A DNA stretch of 9,736 nucleotides from Paracoccaceae bacterium (GCA_016765235.1 JAESQH010000107.1:1-9736); one strand, 5' to 3'; numbered from the stretch's first letter, positions 1-6,884 are shown. Made by a program: numbers and translations. Notes: generated by a model from the letters alone, not told the origin.

Positions 1-1
1 C

Positions 2-226
2 GCACCGTGGATCAGCCAGATCAAAGTCGCCGCACCGCGCGTCGCGCTTAAGGTGATTGACGAGGCTGTGCAAATGCACGGTGCCGCCGGCATCAGCCAA
101 GACAGCAGCCTTGCCGCGAGTTGGACGCATGTTCGAACATTGCGTTTAGCGGATGGGCCGGATGCGGTTCACCGCCGCCAAGTCGCACGGGTAGAGTTGC
201 GTAAATACACAAACGAGAAGGTTTAA
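2..226 (+). CDS. Acyl-CoA dehydrogenase, C-terminal end (5' truncated by window)
   Basis: The reading frame is open from base 2 to a TAA at 224-226 and gives 74 residues of the C-terminal helical domain of an acyl-CoA dehydrogenase. The recognisable stretches are MHGAAGISQDSSLA and TLRLADGPDAVHRRQVAR, typical of the last helices of this flavoprotein family, which oxidises acyl-CoA at the alpha-beta bond and passes electrons to ETF. The wording LADGPDAVHR is closest to the ACAD10/ACAD11-like branch. The next gene begins one base after the stop and encodes the kinase partner of that branch, so the two are probably one operon. FAD-binding and substrate-defining residues lie outside the window, so the substrate cannot be read here. 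The family call is secure; the subfamily is inferred partly from context. Confidence 0.9.
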   Translation, partial: APWISQIKVAAPRVALKVIDEAVQMHGAAGISQDSSLAASWTHVRTLRLADGPDAVHRRQVARVELRKYTNEKV

Positions 227-227
227 A

Positions 228-1250
228 ATGAGAGAGCAACTCGATCTTGATGTCGTGGCAAAATACATGTCGGGTCGGATCGACGGATTTAGCGGGCCAC
301 TGAGTGCGGAAAAAACACCCACGGGGCAGTCCAACCCGACGTTTATTCTAACCTCTCACACCGGTAAATTCGTGTTACGGCGCAAACCGTCAGGCGAACT
401 GCTGAAATCCGCACATGCAGTTGACCGCGAGTTTCGCGTGATGTCGGCGCTAGCGGATACAACTGTACCAGTCCCGAAAATGCATTTTCTGTGCGAAGAC
501 GAAGATGTCATCGGCAGCATGTTTTTTGTGATGGAATATGTCGATGGTCGCAATTTCGTTGATCCACGTGTTCCAGACACCACAGCCGAAACGCGCCGCG
601 CGATGTATGACGCGATGAATGCCGGCCTCGCCGCATTGCATTCTGTTGATGTCGCGGCAGTGGGCCTTTCAGATTATGGCAAACCCGGAAATTATTTCAC
701 TCGCCAGATTTCACGTTGGTCCGGACAGTACCGCGCCAGCGAAACGGGCATAATTCCGCAGATGGATCAACTGATGGAATGGCTGGTCAATAACATTCCT
801 GAGGGCGACGACAAGGTGGCTTTAGTACACGGCGATTGGCGGATTGATAACCTGCTGTTCGCTCCTGATAAACCGGAACTTGTGGCCATTCTTGATTGGG
901 AACTATCCACCCTCGGCCACCCATTGGCCGATCTCGGTGCTCAACTGATGCAATGGGCCATGCCTGTTGGCCCTGAGGGGCGTGGTCTTGACGGTACAGA
1001 TCGACGCGCACTAGGCATTCCCGAGGATCGCGAATACGTGGAGCTTTACGCCAAACGTACTGGCTTGCGCGAAGTGCCTGACATGAGTTTTTACGTTGCG
1101 TTCAGTTTTTTCCGCATGGCGGCGATTTTGCAAGGCGTTAAGAAACGCGCGCTGGACGGCAACGCCTCTAATCCCGAACAAGGGCTTCGCCTTGGGGCGT
1201 TTGTGCCCGTTTTTGCCGGTAAAGGTTTACAAATAGCTAACGGGGAATAA
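228..1250 (+). CDS. APH-fold phosphotransferase, ACAD10/11 kinase-domain type (possible hydroxyacyl-CoA kinase)
   Basis: A 340-residue soluble protein of the aminoglycoside-phosphotransferase/choline-kinase fold. The catalytic loop HGDWRIDN is at residues 201-208 and the metal-binding DWE at 223-225, followed by LSTLGHPLADLG, a hallmark of the branch fused to acyl-CoA dehydrogenases in animal ACAD10/ACAD11. The N-lobe shows FVLRRKP (48-54), the usual ATP-contacting strand, and EFRVM (68-72). The ATG at 228 has GAGAAGG seven bases upstream and lies one base after the dehydrogenase stop, so translation is probably coupled. In Pseudomonas putida levulinate catabolism (LvaA with LvaC) and in mammalian ACAD11, such a kinase phosphorylates the 4-hydroxyl of a 4-hydroxyacyl-CoA and the dehydrogenase partner removes phosphate to give an enoyl-CoA. 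That role here is inference. Antibiotic phosphorylation is unlikely given the partner. The last 14 bases overlap the convergent kinase gene. Confidence 0.88.
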   Translation: MREQLDLDVVAKYMSGRIDGFSGPLSAEKTPTGQSNPTFILTSHTGKFVLRRKPSGELLKSAHAVDREFRVMSALADTTVPVPKMHFLCEDEDVIGSMFFVMEYVDGRNFVDPRVPDTTAETRRAMYDAMNAGLAALHSVDVAAVGLSDYGKPGNYFTRQISRWSGQYRASETGIIPQMDQLMEWLVNNIPEGDDKVALVHGDWRIDNLLFAPDKPELVAILDWELSTLGHPLADLGAQLMQWAMPVGPEGRGLDGTDRRALGIPEDREYVELYAKRTGLREVPDMSFYVAFSFFRMAAILQGVKKRALDGNASNPEQGLRLGAFVPVFAGKGLQIANGE

Positions 1251-2571
1251 TCAAGGTTACTTTCAATCCACCAAGTTTCAAGCTGTCGGATAGTTGCACC
1301 GTACCCCCATGGCTGCGGGCGACATCGGCAACTATCGCTAGCCCCAGACCAACCCCGCCACTATTGTCCTGATTGCGTGACTGGTCGAGGCGAACAAACG
1401 GCTTCAACGCGTTTTCCCTTTCGGATTTAGGTATCCCCGGTCCGTTATCCTCGACAATAATTTTCACGTGTTTTTTCGACAAGGTCGTACTTAAAACGAC
1501 TTTCTCCCCAAACCGTAGCGCATTGGATAGAAGATTCGAAATAGCCCGCGACACCGCCCCTGAACGTAGCGAGATTTTTCTTGATTTTGGTGTTTGGTTG
1601 TCAAATTCAAATTCCACGGTGCGGCCAGAACGCTGGCAGTCAGACACCACCTTTTTGATCATGTCCAATGGATCGACCAACGTGGTTTCCTCAAGGGAAT
1701 CACCACGAGCGAAGGATAGGAAAACATCTAGCATCTGCTCCATGTCTTCGACATCTTGTTGCATGTGACGTGTTTCCTCGCCCTCCTCCACCATCTCAAG
1801 TGATAGTTTTAGACGGGTAAGCGGGGTTCGCAGGTCGTGGCTGACAGAAGATAACATCTGTGTGCGTTGCTCGATCTGACGCTCCAGTCGACCGCGCATC
1901 GCCAAAAATGATGTGCCCGCCCGCCGTACTTCCGTTGCTCCGCCAGCCTGAAACGGCACGACGCGCCCTTTGCCAAAGGCTTCCGAGGCCTCGGCCAATC
2001 TGCGGATCGGCCGCACCTGATTTCGTAAAAACAGCGCTGATATTACGGTCAATATGATTGCGGTTAACAGCATCCAGATTAGCAACTGATGCGGATTTGT
2101 AGCACTAACCCGACTACGGGGTACTTTTGCATAAAGGACGCCTCGGATCGTTTGGAGATTTATTTCAACAATCCGGTTTGATTTTGTCAAATCGATGGAG
2201 ATCGCCCGTTCGATTTTATCCCGCATACTCGTGATCAACGCGCGACCCGATATGTCATAGAAATAGAACCGGACCGCCGGGGCCACCGTATCACCCAATC
2301 CCAGTTCCAACTTGATGTTGAACGGGCGCTCAAGGGAATATAGAATTGCCCTTGCTTCTTCGACACTGTCCATCTCCTCGACGAGATCGGCAGCGTATAT
2401 CAGTTCCAGCGCGACGGAAGACGCCATTTGGGTGGTGACTTGCGCATAATGCCGCTGAATAAATACGAAACTGACCACCAGTTGCAGGACAACGACGGGG
2501 AATAATATCATCAGCAACGAGCGCCCAAACAGGCTTCGCGGCATATAAGACTTGAGCCACAGGAAGTTCAT
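1237..2571 (-). CDS. EnvZ-like membrane sensor histidine kinase, orphan
   Basis: A 444-residue inner-membrane sensor kinase. Two hydrophobic segments (about 17-38 and 163-183) bracket a periplasmic sensor region of about 120 residues. A HAMP linker follows (about 184-236, NQVRPIRRLAEA), then the dimerisation/phosphoacceptor domain with SHDLRTPLTR (phosphorylated His245). The HATPase domain has N-box SNLLSNALRFG (345-355), DNGPGIP (375-381) and GGVGLGLAI (405-413). All catalytic boxes are intact, so it should be active. The start SYMPRSLFGRSLL matches the usual opening of EnvZ-like kinases in this group; AGGA lies only about two bases before the ATG, a weak ribosome site. No response regulator lies on either side: the gene is tail-to-tail with the phosphotransferase and diverges from the hydrolase gene across 50 bases. 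Its partner must be elsewhere. The signal sensed is unknown. Confidence 0.93.
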   Translation of the reverse strand: MNFLWLKSYMPRSLFGRSLLMILFPVVVLQLVVSFVFIQRHYAQVTTQMASSVALELIYAADLVEEMDSVEEARAILYSLERPFNIKLELGLGDTVAPAVRFYFYDISGRALITSMRDKIERAISIDLTKSNRIVEINLQTIRGVLYAKVPRSRVSATNPHQLLIWMLLTAIILTVISALFLRNQVRPIRRLAEASEAFGKGRVVPFQAGGATEVRRAGTSFLAMRGRLERQIEQRTQMLSSVSHDLRTPLTRLKLSLEMVEEGEETRHMQQDVEDMEQMLDVFLSFARGDSLEETTLVDPLDMIKKVVSDCQRSGRTVEFEFDNQTPKSRKISLRSGAVSRAISNLLSNALRFGEKVVLSTTLSKKHVKIIVEDNGPGIPKSERENALKPFVRLDQSRNQDNSGGVGLGLAIVADVARSHGGTVQLSDSLKLGGLKVTLIIPR

Positions 2572-2621
2572 ATCCTAAACAGGGTTACCCGCATGTTTGC
2601 GGACTGGCAAGGGAGAAGCCG

Positions 2622-3542
2622 ATGAAACCACCGTTCCAGACCGATCACACCCCGAACGTTGACGTTCCGTTACTGTTGGCTGAGGGTCTGCGCGTGATTA
2701 CTTGTGGCAATGCGAGCCCGATGACATTCACCGGCACACAGACTTATTTACTAGGTGAAACCGAGATTGCAGTGATAGATCCTGGGCCTAATGATCCGGC
2801 ACATTTGGCGGCGATAGAAAAAGCGCTGGTGGGGCTGACGGTTAGTCATATTATCGTGACGCATTCACACGTGGACCACTCGCCGCTGGCAGCGGTACTG
2901 TCGGCCAAGACGGGTGCGCAGGTTTACGGGTTTGGCCCTGCCAATGCGGCAAGGTCCAAGTTGATGAACGAACTCGCTTCTAAAGCTAACCTTGGCGGAG
3001 CTGAAGGGATTGATCCGCACTTTACGCCGGATATTCTAGTTGCCGACGGCAATGAAATCCAAGGAGCGGAATGGGCGTTGCGCGCCATTCACACCCCTGG
3101 CCACCTATCAAATCACCTGTGTTTCGCGTGGGAGGGCAACGACAGCCTGTTTTCTGGCGATCATGTGATGGGTTGGGCCTCGACGCTTATATCTCCGCCT
3201 GACGGAGATTTGACGGCATTTATGGCCAGCTTGAAAATTCTACAAAACCGACCCGAACACACATATTATGCCGGCCACGGTGCGCCTTTGTTTGAGGCGC
3301 ACAATATGCTGGATTATCTGTTAGCACATCGTTTAGGACGCGAAGATCAAATCATGGCGCGATTGCAATCTACACCGCACACGGTGGCAGAGTTGACGGC
3401 AGCTATGTATGCAGATGTTAATCCGTTGCTGCACGGTGCGGCTTCGCGTAACGTATTGGCACATTTGATAGATTTGTTTGAACGCGGGCTTGTGAAGCCT
3501 GAAGGCACGTTTAGTGCACAGGCACGTTTCACGCGCGTTTAG
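2622..3542 (+). CDS. Metallo-beta-lactamase-fold hydrolase, LACTB2-like, with C-terminal winged helix
   Basis: A 306-residue soluble metallohydrolase. The dinuclear-metal motif HSHVDH is at residues 81-86; further metal ligands are expected in TPGH (158-161), SGDH (178-181) and YAGHG (216-220). From about residue 235 (HRLGREDQI) to 295 there is a helical region with HTVAELTAAMY and LAHLIDLFERGLVKPE, matching the winged-helix tail of LACTB2-like proteins. Human LACTB2 is a single-strand endoribonuclease, and bacterial members are mostly unassigned, so the substrate is open. The start has a good ribosome site, GGGAGAAG, just upstream. It diverges from the histidine kinase, and its stop overlaps the convergent PcaB-like gene by four bases. 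No signal peptide is visible, so it acts in the cytoplasm. Confidence 0.9.
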   Translation: MKPPFQTDHTPNVDVPLLLAEGLRVITCGNASPMTFTGTQTYLLGETEIAVIDPGPNDPAHLAAIEKALVGLTVSHIIVTHSHVDHSPLAAVLSAKTGAQVYGFGPANAARSKLMNELASKANLGGAEGIDPHFTPDILVADGNEIQGAEWALRAIHTPGHLSNHLCFAWEGNDSLFSGDHVMGWASTLISPPDGDLTAFMASLKILQNRPEHTYYAGHGAPLFEAHNMLDYLLAHRLGREDQIMARLQSTPHTVAELTAAMYADVNPLLHGAASRNVLAHLIDLFERGLVKPEGTFSAQARFTRV

Positions 3543-4387
3543 GCCTGATCGGCCATCGCCAGCGCATGCTTCAGCGCGACGCTTCCAGCGATACACACTT
3601 GTGCCAGTGTCAACTTTTCTAAAGCCAACATGATGTTATTTAGTACGTTTTCCTGCTGCATTTGGTCGAGCTGGCTTTTGCTGAACAATGCCATCGTTTG
3701 AACAACTTCAGGATGAATGGACGGCGGAAAATCTTTTGCAATTTCCGCCAGCGATGTAGTGAATTTCGAAACTTCAGAAATTAAGTCAACGATCACCTCC
3801 CGCGCAGATACAGGCGGGTCAGATGGCAAAGACAGTTTCAGCGCACTGGCCAACGCGGCCTCGACCTTATCTGTGTTGGAAACGATCCCATCCCCCTGAA
3901 ACCTGACGACGAGCAATCTCGGTTGAATTGGCTGTAAACGTTGCCGTACCTGCGATATTTCTGCAAACGGATCGATAGCGGTTAACGCTTCCAATCGTGT
4001 GTCCAGCAATCGCATATATTGTCGCAAACGAAGCACCAACGCGGTGTCCGATATGTCTTGCGCGTGCGCACCCCAATGGATGTATTTGGCATGATCCGGC
4101 GCCTCCATCGCTTTGCCAAAAGCCTCGATCAATGCTGCAACCGGGCTGCCGGTATCCGCCATTCCAGCCGCCAATCCCGCCGGATCAACCTGCACCTCCA
4201 TCGAGGCGCGGTGGATATAGAGCGCCGATTCTAGCGGTATCAGACCCAGCTCGCCCTGTACTTTGGCGAGGGTTCCTTCGACTAACAACATCGCACGCAC
4301 CTCGGCACTATCGGTGAACAAGGCGCGGACGTCCGCGTCGCCATACAGGGTGCTGTAAATCGGGCTGTCAAAAGGGGAAAACGTCAT
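3539..4387 (-). CDS. PcaB-like (3-carboxy-cis,cis-muconate cycloisomerase) protein, shortened, probably catalytically dead
   Basis: A 282-residue protein homologous along its length to PcaB of the fumarase/aspartase superfamily, usually about 350 or more residues. The N-terminus (SPIYSTLYGDADVRALF, then VEGTLAKVQGELGLIP) and the HWGAHAQDISDTALVLR block (104-120, normally WGATSQD) are clear. About 25-30 residues are missing after residue 136, where the family carries its ARTRGQQATP-type segment. RLLVVQFGGAAGT has become RLLVVRFQGDG (157-167). The superfamily signature SSxMPHKxNPV is replaced by PPSIHPEVV (221-229), and the ERDG segment is gone, although ALEKLTLAQV (255-264) still aligns with ALEWLTLPQM. 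The frame stays open despite these losses, which argues for retention in another role or in-frame decay. It is last in the operon, nine bases after the BKACE gene. Homology is confident; any activity is doubtful. Confidence 0.75.
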   Translation of the reverse strand: MTFSPFDSPIYSTLYGDADVRALFTDSAEVRAMLLVEGTLAKVQGELGLIPLESALYIHRASMEVQVDPAGLAAGMADTGSPVAALIEAFGKAMEAPDHAKYIHWGAHAQDISDTALVLRLRQYMRLLDTRLEALTAIDPFAEISQVRQRLQPIQPRLLVVRFQGDGIVSNTDKVEAALASALKLSLPSDPPVSAREVIVDLISEVSKFTTSLAEIAKDFPPSIHPEVVQTMALFSKSQLDQMQQENVLNNIMLALEKLTLAQVCIAGSVALKHALAMADQA

Positions 4388-4396
4388 GGGGTGACC

Positions 4397-5227
4397 TTAT
4401 TTCAGTGGTACTTCTAGAATTTCGCGGGCTTGTTGCCACGTAGCAACGGGGCGCTCGTATTTATCGCATAGATCAGCGGCCCGCTTGACCAATGCGGCGT
4501 TGGAGGGCGCAAGCGTGTTGCGGTCCATCCGCATATTATCTTCAAGGCCTGTGCGCGTGTGACCACCCGCCGCAATCGCCCATTCGTTGACGATCACCTG
4601 ACCAGACCCGACACCCGCAGCGCACCACTGCGCATCCGGTGCAAGTCGATTGATAGTGCTGATATAGAAGTCAAAAACTTCCTTATCGACGGGCATCGCA
4701 TTCTTAACACCCATCACGAATTGCACATACAAATGGCCGGATATTCGACCATCTAGACTCATCGCTACTGCTTGAAATATGTGACTAAGATCAAAGGCTT
4801 CTATCTCGGGTTTAACGTTATACATGCGCATCTCGTCAGCCAACCAATCTACCAAGTCCGGAGGGTTTTCATATACCCGCGTCGGGAAATTATTCGACCC
4901 GACCGACAGCGATGCCATATCAGGTGACAGCGACAACATCGCACCGCGTGCGGCCCCCGCGCCGGAGCGACCACCCGTAGACATTTGCATGATCATGCCG
5001 GGGCAATGCTTGGCAATCCCCTCTTGAAGGAGGGCGAATTTTTCGGGGTCTGACGAAGGCGATTCATCGTCGTTGCGAACGTGGCAATGCGCGATGCTCG
5101 CCCCCGCCTCGAATGCGGCCTGAGTGCTTTCGATTTGTTCGCTGATTGTTATCGGAACCGCTGGATTGTTCACCTTTTTGGGCACAGACCCAGTGATTGC
5201 GACACAAATTATACAAGGATTCGTCAT
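4397..5227 (-). CDS. Beta-keto acid cleavage enzyme (BKACE, DUF849/Kce family)
   Basis: A 276-residue TIM-barrel metalloenzyme, normal length for the family. BKACE enzymes condense a beta-keto acid with acetyl-CoA to yield acetoacetate and the CoA ester of the remaining acid; the founder, Kce, acts on 3-keto-5-aminohexanoate in lysine fermentation. The zinc-binding AHCHVR is at residues 46-51 (His47, His49), and the third ligand is expected at Glu229 in GGHTRTGLEDN, as at Glu230 in Kce. MSTGGRSGAG (82-91) and GSNNFPTRVYENPP (110-123) are also family-typical, so the enzyme appears intact. Its ATG follows the preceding hydrolase stop after one base. Lying between PcaD- and PcaB-like genes, it could cleave beta-ketoadipate to succinyl-CoA and acetoacetate, replacing PcaIJ and PcaF. 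That substrate is inference from context. Confidence 0.92.
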   Translation of the reverse strand: MTNPCIICVAITGSVPKKVNNPAVPITISEQIESTQAAFEAGASIAHCHVRNDDESPSSDPEKFALLQEGIAKHCPGMIMQMSTGGRSGAGAARGAMLSLSPDMASLSVGSNNFPTRVYENPPDLVDWLADEMRMYNVKPEIEAFDLSHIFQAVAMSLDGRISGHLYVQFVMGVKNAMPVDKEVFDFYISTINRLAPDAQWCAAGVGSGQVIVNEWAIAAGGHTRTGLEDNMRMDRNTLAPSNAALVKRAADLCDKYERPVATWQQAREILEVPLK

Positions 5228-5228
5228 G

Positions 5229-5933
5229 CTATACCCCGCCTATTTCATCAATCAATTGTGCCAGCGCGCCGGGCTGACTGAAAAACGGCGAATGCCCGCA
5301 ATTCATTCGATGCACATCTTTTGCAGGCCAATCTGCAACCATATTTTCCTGTTCCTCCGGCGGAACGGTATGGTCATCATTACCCAGAATATAACTCCGC
5401 GATACCGATTCATAATTCACACCAAGTTCAACGCACGTTTCCTGTGGCAAAACGGGCTGTGGTCCTAAATTCGCCAACGCATATTCAACGGTTTCTGCAG
5501 AACAATCGTGATAGAATATCCCCGGCGCTTTTGCGTGATCCACCGAGTAACTTAAACCGTCATCCGCTCGAATAATGGCGGGCAATACCAACTGTCGTTT
5601 TGCGCGTTTACGCATGATGTGCAGCGCATCCCCGTTTTTCGGGGCATACGCGCAAAGATAAATCAGGCGCGAAATTCGGTTTGGAACGCGTTCCGCGACA
5701 GAAGCGATGACAACACCAGCAGCAGAATGACAAACCAGAACAACAGGTTCAGGATGTTTGTTAATTTCGGCGATCACCGCATCAACATATAGCTCTAACG
5801 TCACTTCGCAGATTGGGGTCGTGTCCTTGCCATGACTAGGCAGATCGATCGCCACGGCGTTTTTTATCAACGGTAACACATCGCGCCAACACCATGTTCC
5901 GTGGCAAGAACCATGCACAAGTATAATGCGCAC
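5229..5933 (-). CDS. Alpha/beta hydrolase (Abhydrolase_6; esterase-like)
   Basis: From a GTG at 5933 this gives 234 residues opening MRIILVHGSCHGTWCW, exactly where plant methyl-esterase/hydroxynitrile-lyase-like relatives begin. A TTG at 5972 would add 13 unmatched residues inside pcaD, so the GTG is preferred; it lies four bases after the pcaD stop. The oxyanion loop is HGSCHG (7-12), the nucleophile elbow VCHSAAG (67-73, Ser70), the acid probably Asp186 or Asp187 in GNDDHTVPPEEQ, and the base His214 in NCGHSPFF. The elbow has Cys where most relatives have Gly, but the triad is present. It is second in the operon, in the region where a pca operon would usually carry pcaC/H/G. Substrate unknown: an ester, lactone or C-C bond of an intermediate passed to BKACE would fit. 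Confidence 0.85.
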   Translation of the reverse strand: MRIILVHGSCHGTWCWRDVLPLIKNAVAIDLPSHGKDTTPICEVTLELYVDAVIAEINKHPEPVVLVCHSAAGVVIASVAERVPNRISRLIYLCAYAPKNGDALHIMRKRAKRQLVLPAIIRADDGLSYSVDHAKAPGIFYHDCSAETVEYALANLGPQPVLPQETCVELGVNYESVSRSYILGNDDHTVPPEEQENMVADWPAKDVHRMNCGHSPFFSQPGALAQLIDEIGGV

Positions 5934-5937
5934 GCCC

Positions 5938-6732
5938 TTAGCCAAGTCCGTTTTCCTTGATAAACGCCGCAATCAGCGCCGCCATTTGGCGCGGTTGTTC
6001 CACACAAGGTAAATGCCCGGCTTTGCGAATTACGTGGAACTGGCACCCTGCAATCAAATCTGCCGTTTCACGCACCACATCGGGCGGCGTAGAACCATCC
6101 TCCGAACCAACAATGGCCAACGTCGGTAACGTTAGACGAGAAGTGCTATCATATAGGTCTGTCTCCGCGATCGCTTGGGAACACCCGATGTACCCCTCAG
6201 ACGGAGTGCGGCTTAGCATGTGACGCCAACCTGCCAATTCATCTTGTCTATCGGCATGAAACCCCTTCGAAAACCAGCGTTGCAGAGTTGGTTCAGTAAG
6301 CGCGGCGATACCGCCTTTGCGAACGGCCGCAACACGCTCCGCCCAGATTTGTTCGTTGCCGATTTTTGCCGCCGTATCTGACAATACCATCGCACGCACA
6401 AGGTCGGGTCGTTCCGCGGCAAGCCCCTGGGCAATCATCCCGCCGATGGAAAGCCTAATAAACAACGCATCCGTCACGCCTAAGAAATCCATCAACGCAG
6501 CCGCATCTTTCACTAAATCGCCCATAAAATACGGGGCGTCGGGTGCTTCGCTTAAACCATGCCCGCGTTTGTCGTAACGTATGAACCGCAATCCTTCCGG
6601 CAAATGCGGCAGCAGCGCGTCCCATACCCGAAAATCGGTCCCAAGGGAGTTCGAAAATACGACAGGAAAGCCATTTTCCGGCCCCTCGACACTATAGTGA
6701 ACTTTGATGCCATTGATCGTTGTAATTTGCAT
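5938..6732 (-). CDS. pcaD: 3-oxoadipate enol-lactonase (PcaD-like), altered nucleophile elbow
   Basis: A 264-residue alpha/beta hydrolase of usual PcaD length. PcaD hydrolyses beta-ketoadipate enol-lactone to beta-ketoadipate in the cytoplasm. Family-specific stretches are FSNSLGTDFRVWD (26-38), RYDKRGHGLSEAP (52-64), GSEDGSTPPDVVRETA (209-224) and AGHLPCVEQP (238-247). The triad is Ser95, Asp212 and His240. The elbow reads RLSIGGMIAQGLA instead of GLSIGG: residue 93 is Arg (AGG, 6454-6456), one base from GGG Gly. That position is nearly invariant because the tight turn tolerates little side chain, so activity may be impaired or changed, or this may be a recent mutation. The ATG has a perfect AGGAGG (6739-6744) six bases upstream. 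It is the first gene of the operon, preceded by a candidate promoter and palindrome. Confidence 0.9.
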   Translation of the reverse strand: MQITTINGIKVHYSVEGPENGFPVVFSNSLGTDFRVWDALLPHLPEGLRFIRYDKRGHGLSEAPDAPYFMGDLVKDAAALMDFLGVTDALFIRLSIGGMIAQGLAAERPDLVRAMVLSDTAAKIGNEQIWAERVAAVRKGGIAALTEPTLQRWFSKGFHADRQDELAGWRHMLSRTPSEGYIGCSQAIAETDLYDSTSRLTLPTLAIVGSEDGSTPPDVVRETADLIAGCQFHVIRKAGHLPCVEQPRQMAALIAAFIKENGLG

Positions 6733-6774
6733 GGATAGCCTCCTGTTAAGGGTGAAAATACACGAGCCTCACAC

Positions 6775-6803
6775 CATGTAAAACGATAATCCATCATTTG
6801 CAA
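6775..6803 (-). promoter_or_regulatory. Candidate sigma70-type promoter of the pcaD operon
   Basis: On the minus strand, TTGCAA (6803-6798) and TACATG (6780-6775) are separated by 17 bases. This places transcription start near 6768, about 36 bases before the pcaD ATG, with AGGAGG inside the leader. The -10 match is weak (three of six), which fits an activator-dependent promoter such as those driven by LysR regulators in pca operons. The call rests on hexamers and spacing only. Confidence 0.4.
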
Positions 6804-6816
6804 AATTAGGATTTTG
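6801..6816. promoter_or_regulatory. 16-bp palindrome, candidate regulator site for the pcaD operon
   Basis: CAAAAT-TAGG-ATTTTG is a perfect inverted repeat of six-base arms around four bases. It abuts the candidate -35 hexamer of the pcaD promoter and is centred about 40 bases before the inferred start, where LysR-type activators bind. The 6-4-6 layout equals that reported for rhizobial PcaQ boxes (ATAACC-N4-GGTTAA), but the arm sequence differs, so the regulator cannot be named. No regulator gene lies in the window. Confidence 0.4.
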
Positions 6817-6855
6817 ACAAACCGTCAGAAAGCATATTTTCGACGACTATTTCAC

Positions 6856-6884
6856 TTGCCGCCCCCAATCCGCTTTGCTATACG
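6856..6884 (+). promoter_or_regulatory. Candidate promoter of the tRNA-Asn gene
   Basis: TTGCCG (6856-6861), a 17-base spacer and TATACG (6879-6884) form a well-spaced promoter. Transcription would begin near 6891, about 23 bases before the mature tRNA, a normal leader length. The CTTGCCG form of the -35 suits alphaproteobacterial promoters. Confidence 0.5.

Noticed and set aside
2572..2621. Possible tail of a response regulator gene upstream of the kinase
   Set aside because: All three minus-strand frames of the 50-base gap were read; none ends with an OmpR-type C-terminus such as GxGYxF.
5934..5972. TTG start at 5972 for the second alpha/beta hydrolase
   Set aside because: It would add 13 residues inside the pcaD 3' end with no match to the fold; the GTG at 5933 begins at the first beta strand, as in relatives.
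6814..6840. TTGACA (6814-6819) with TATTTT (6835-6840) as the tRNA promoter
   Set aside because: The spacer is only 15 bases and the site is 75 bases from the tRNA; TTGCCG-N17-TATACG at 6856-6884 is better placed and spaced.
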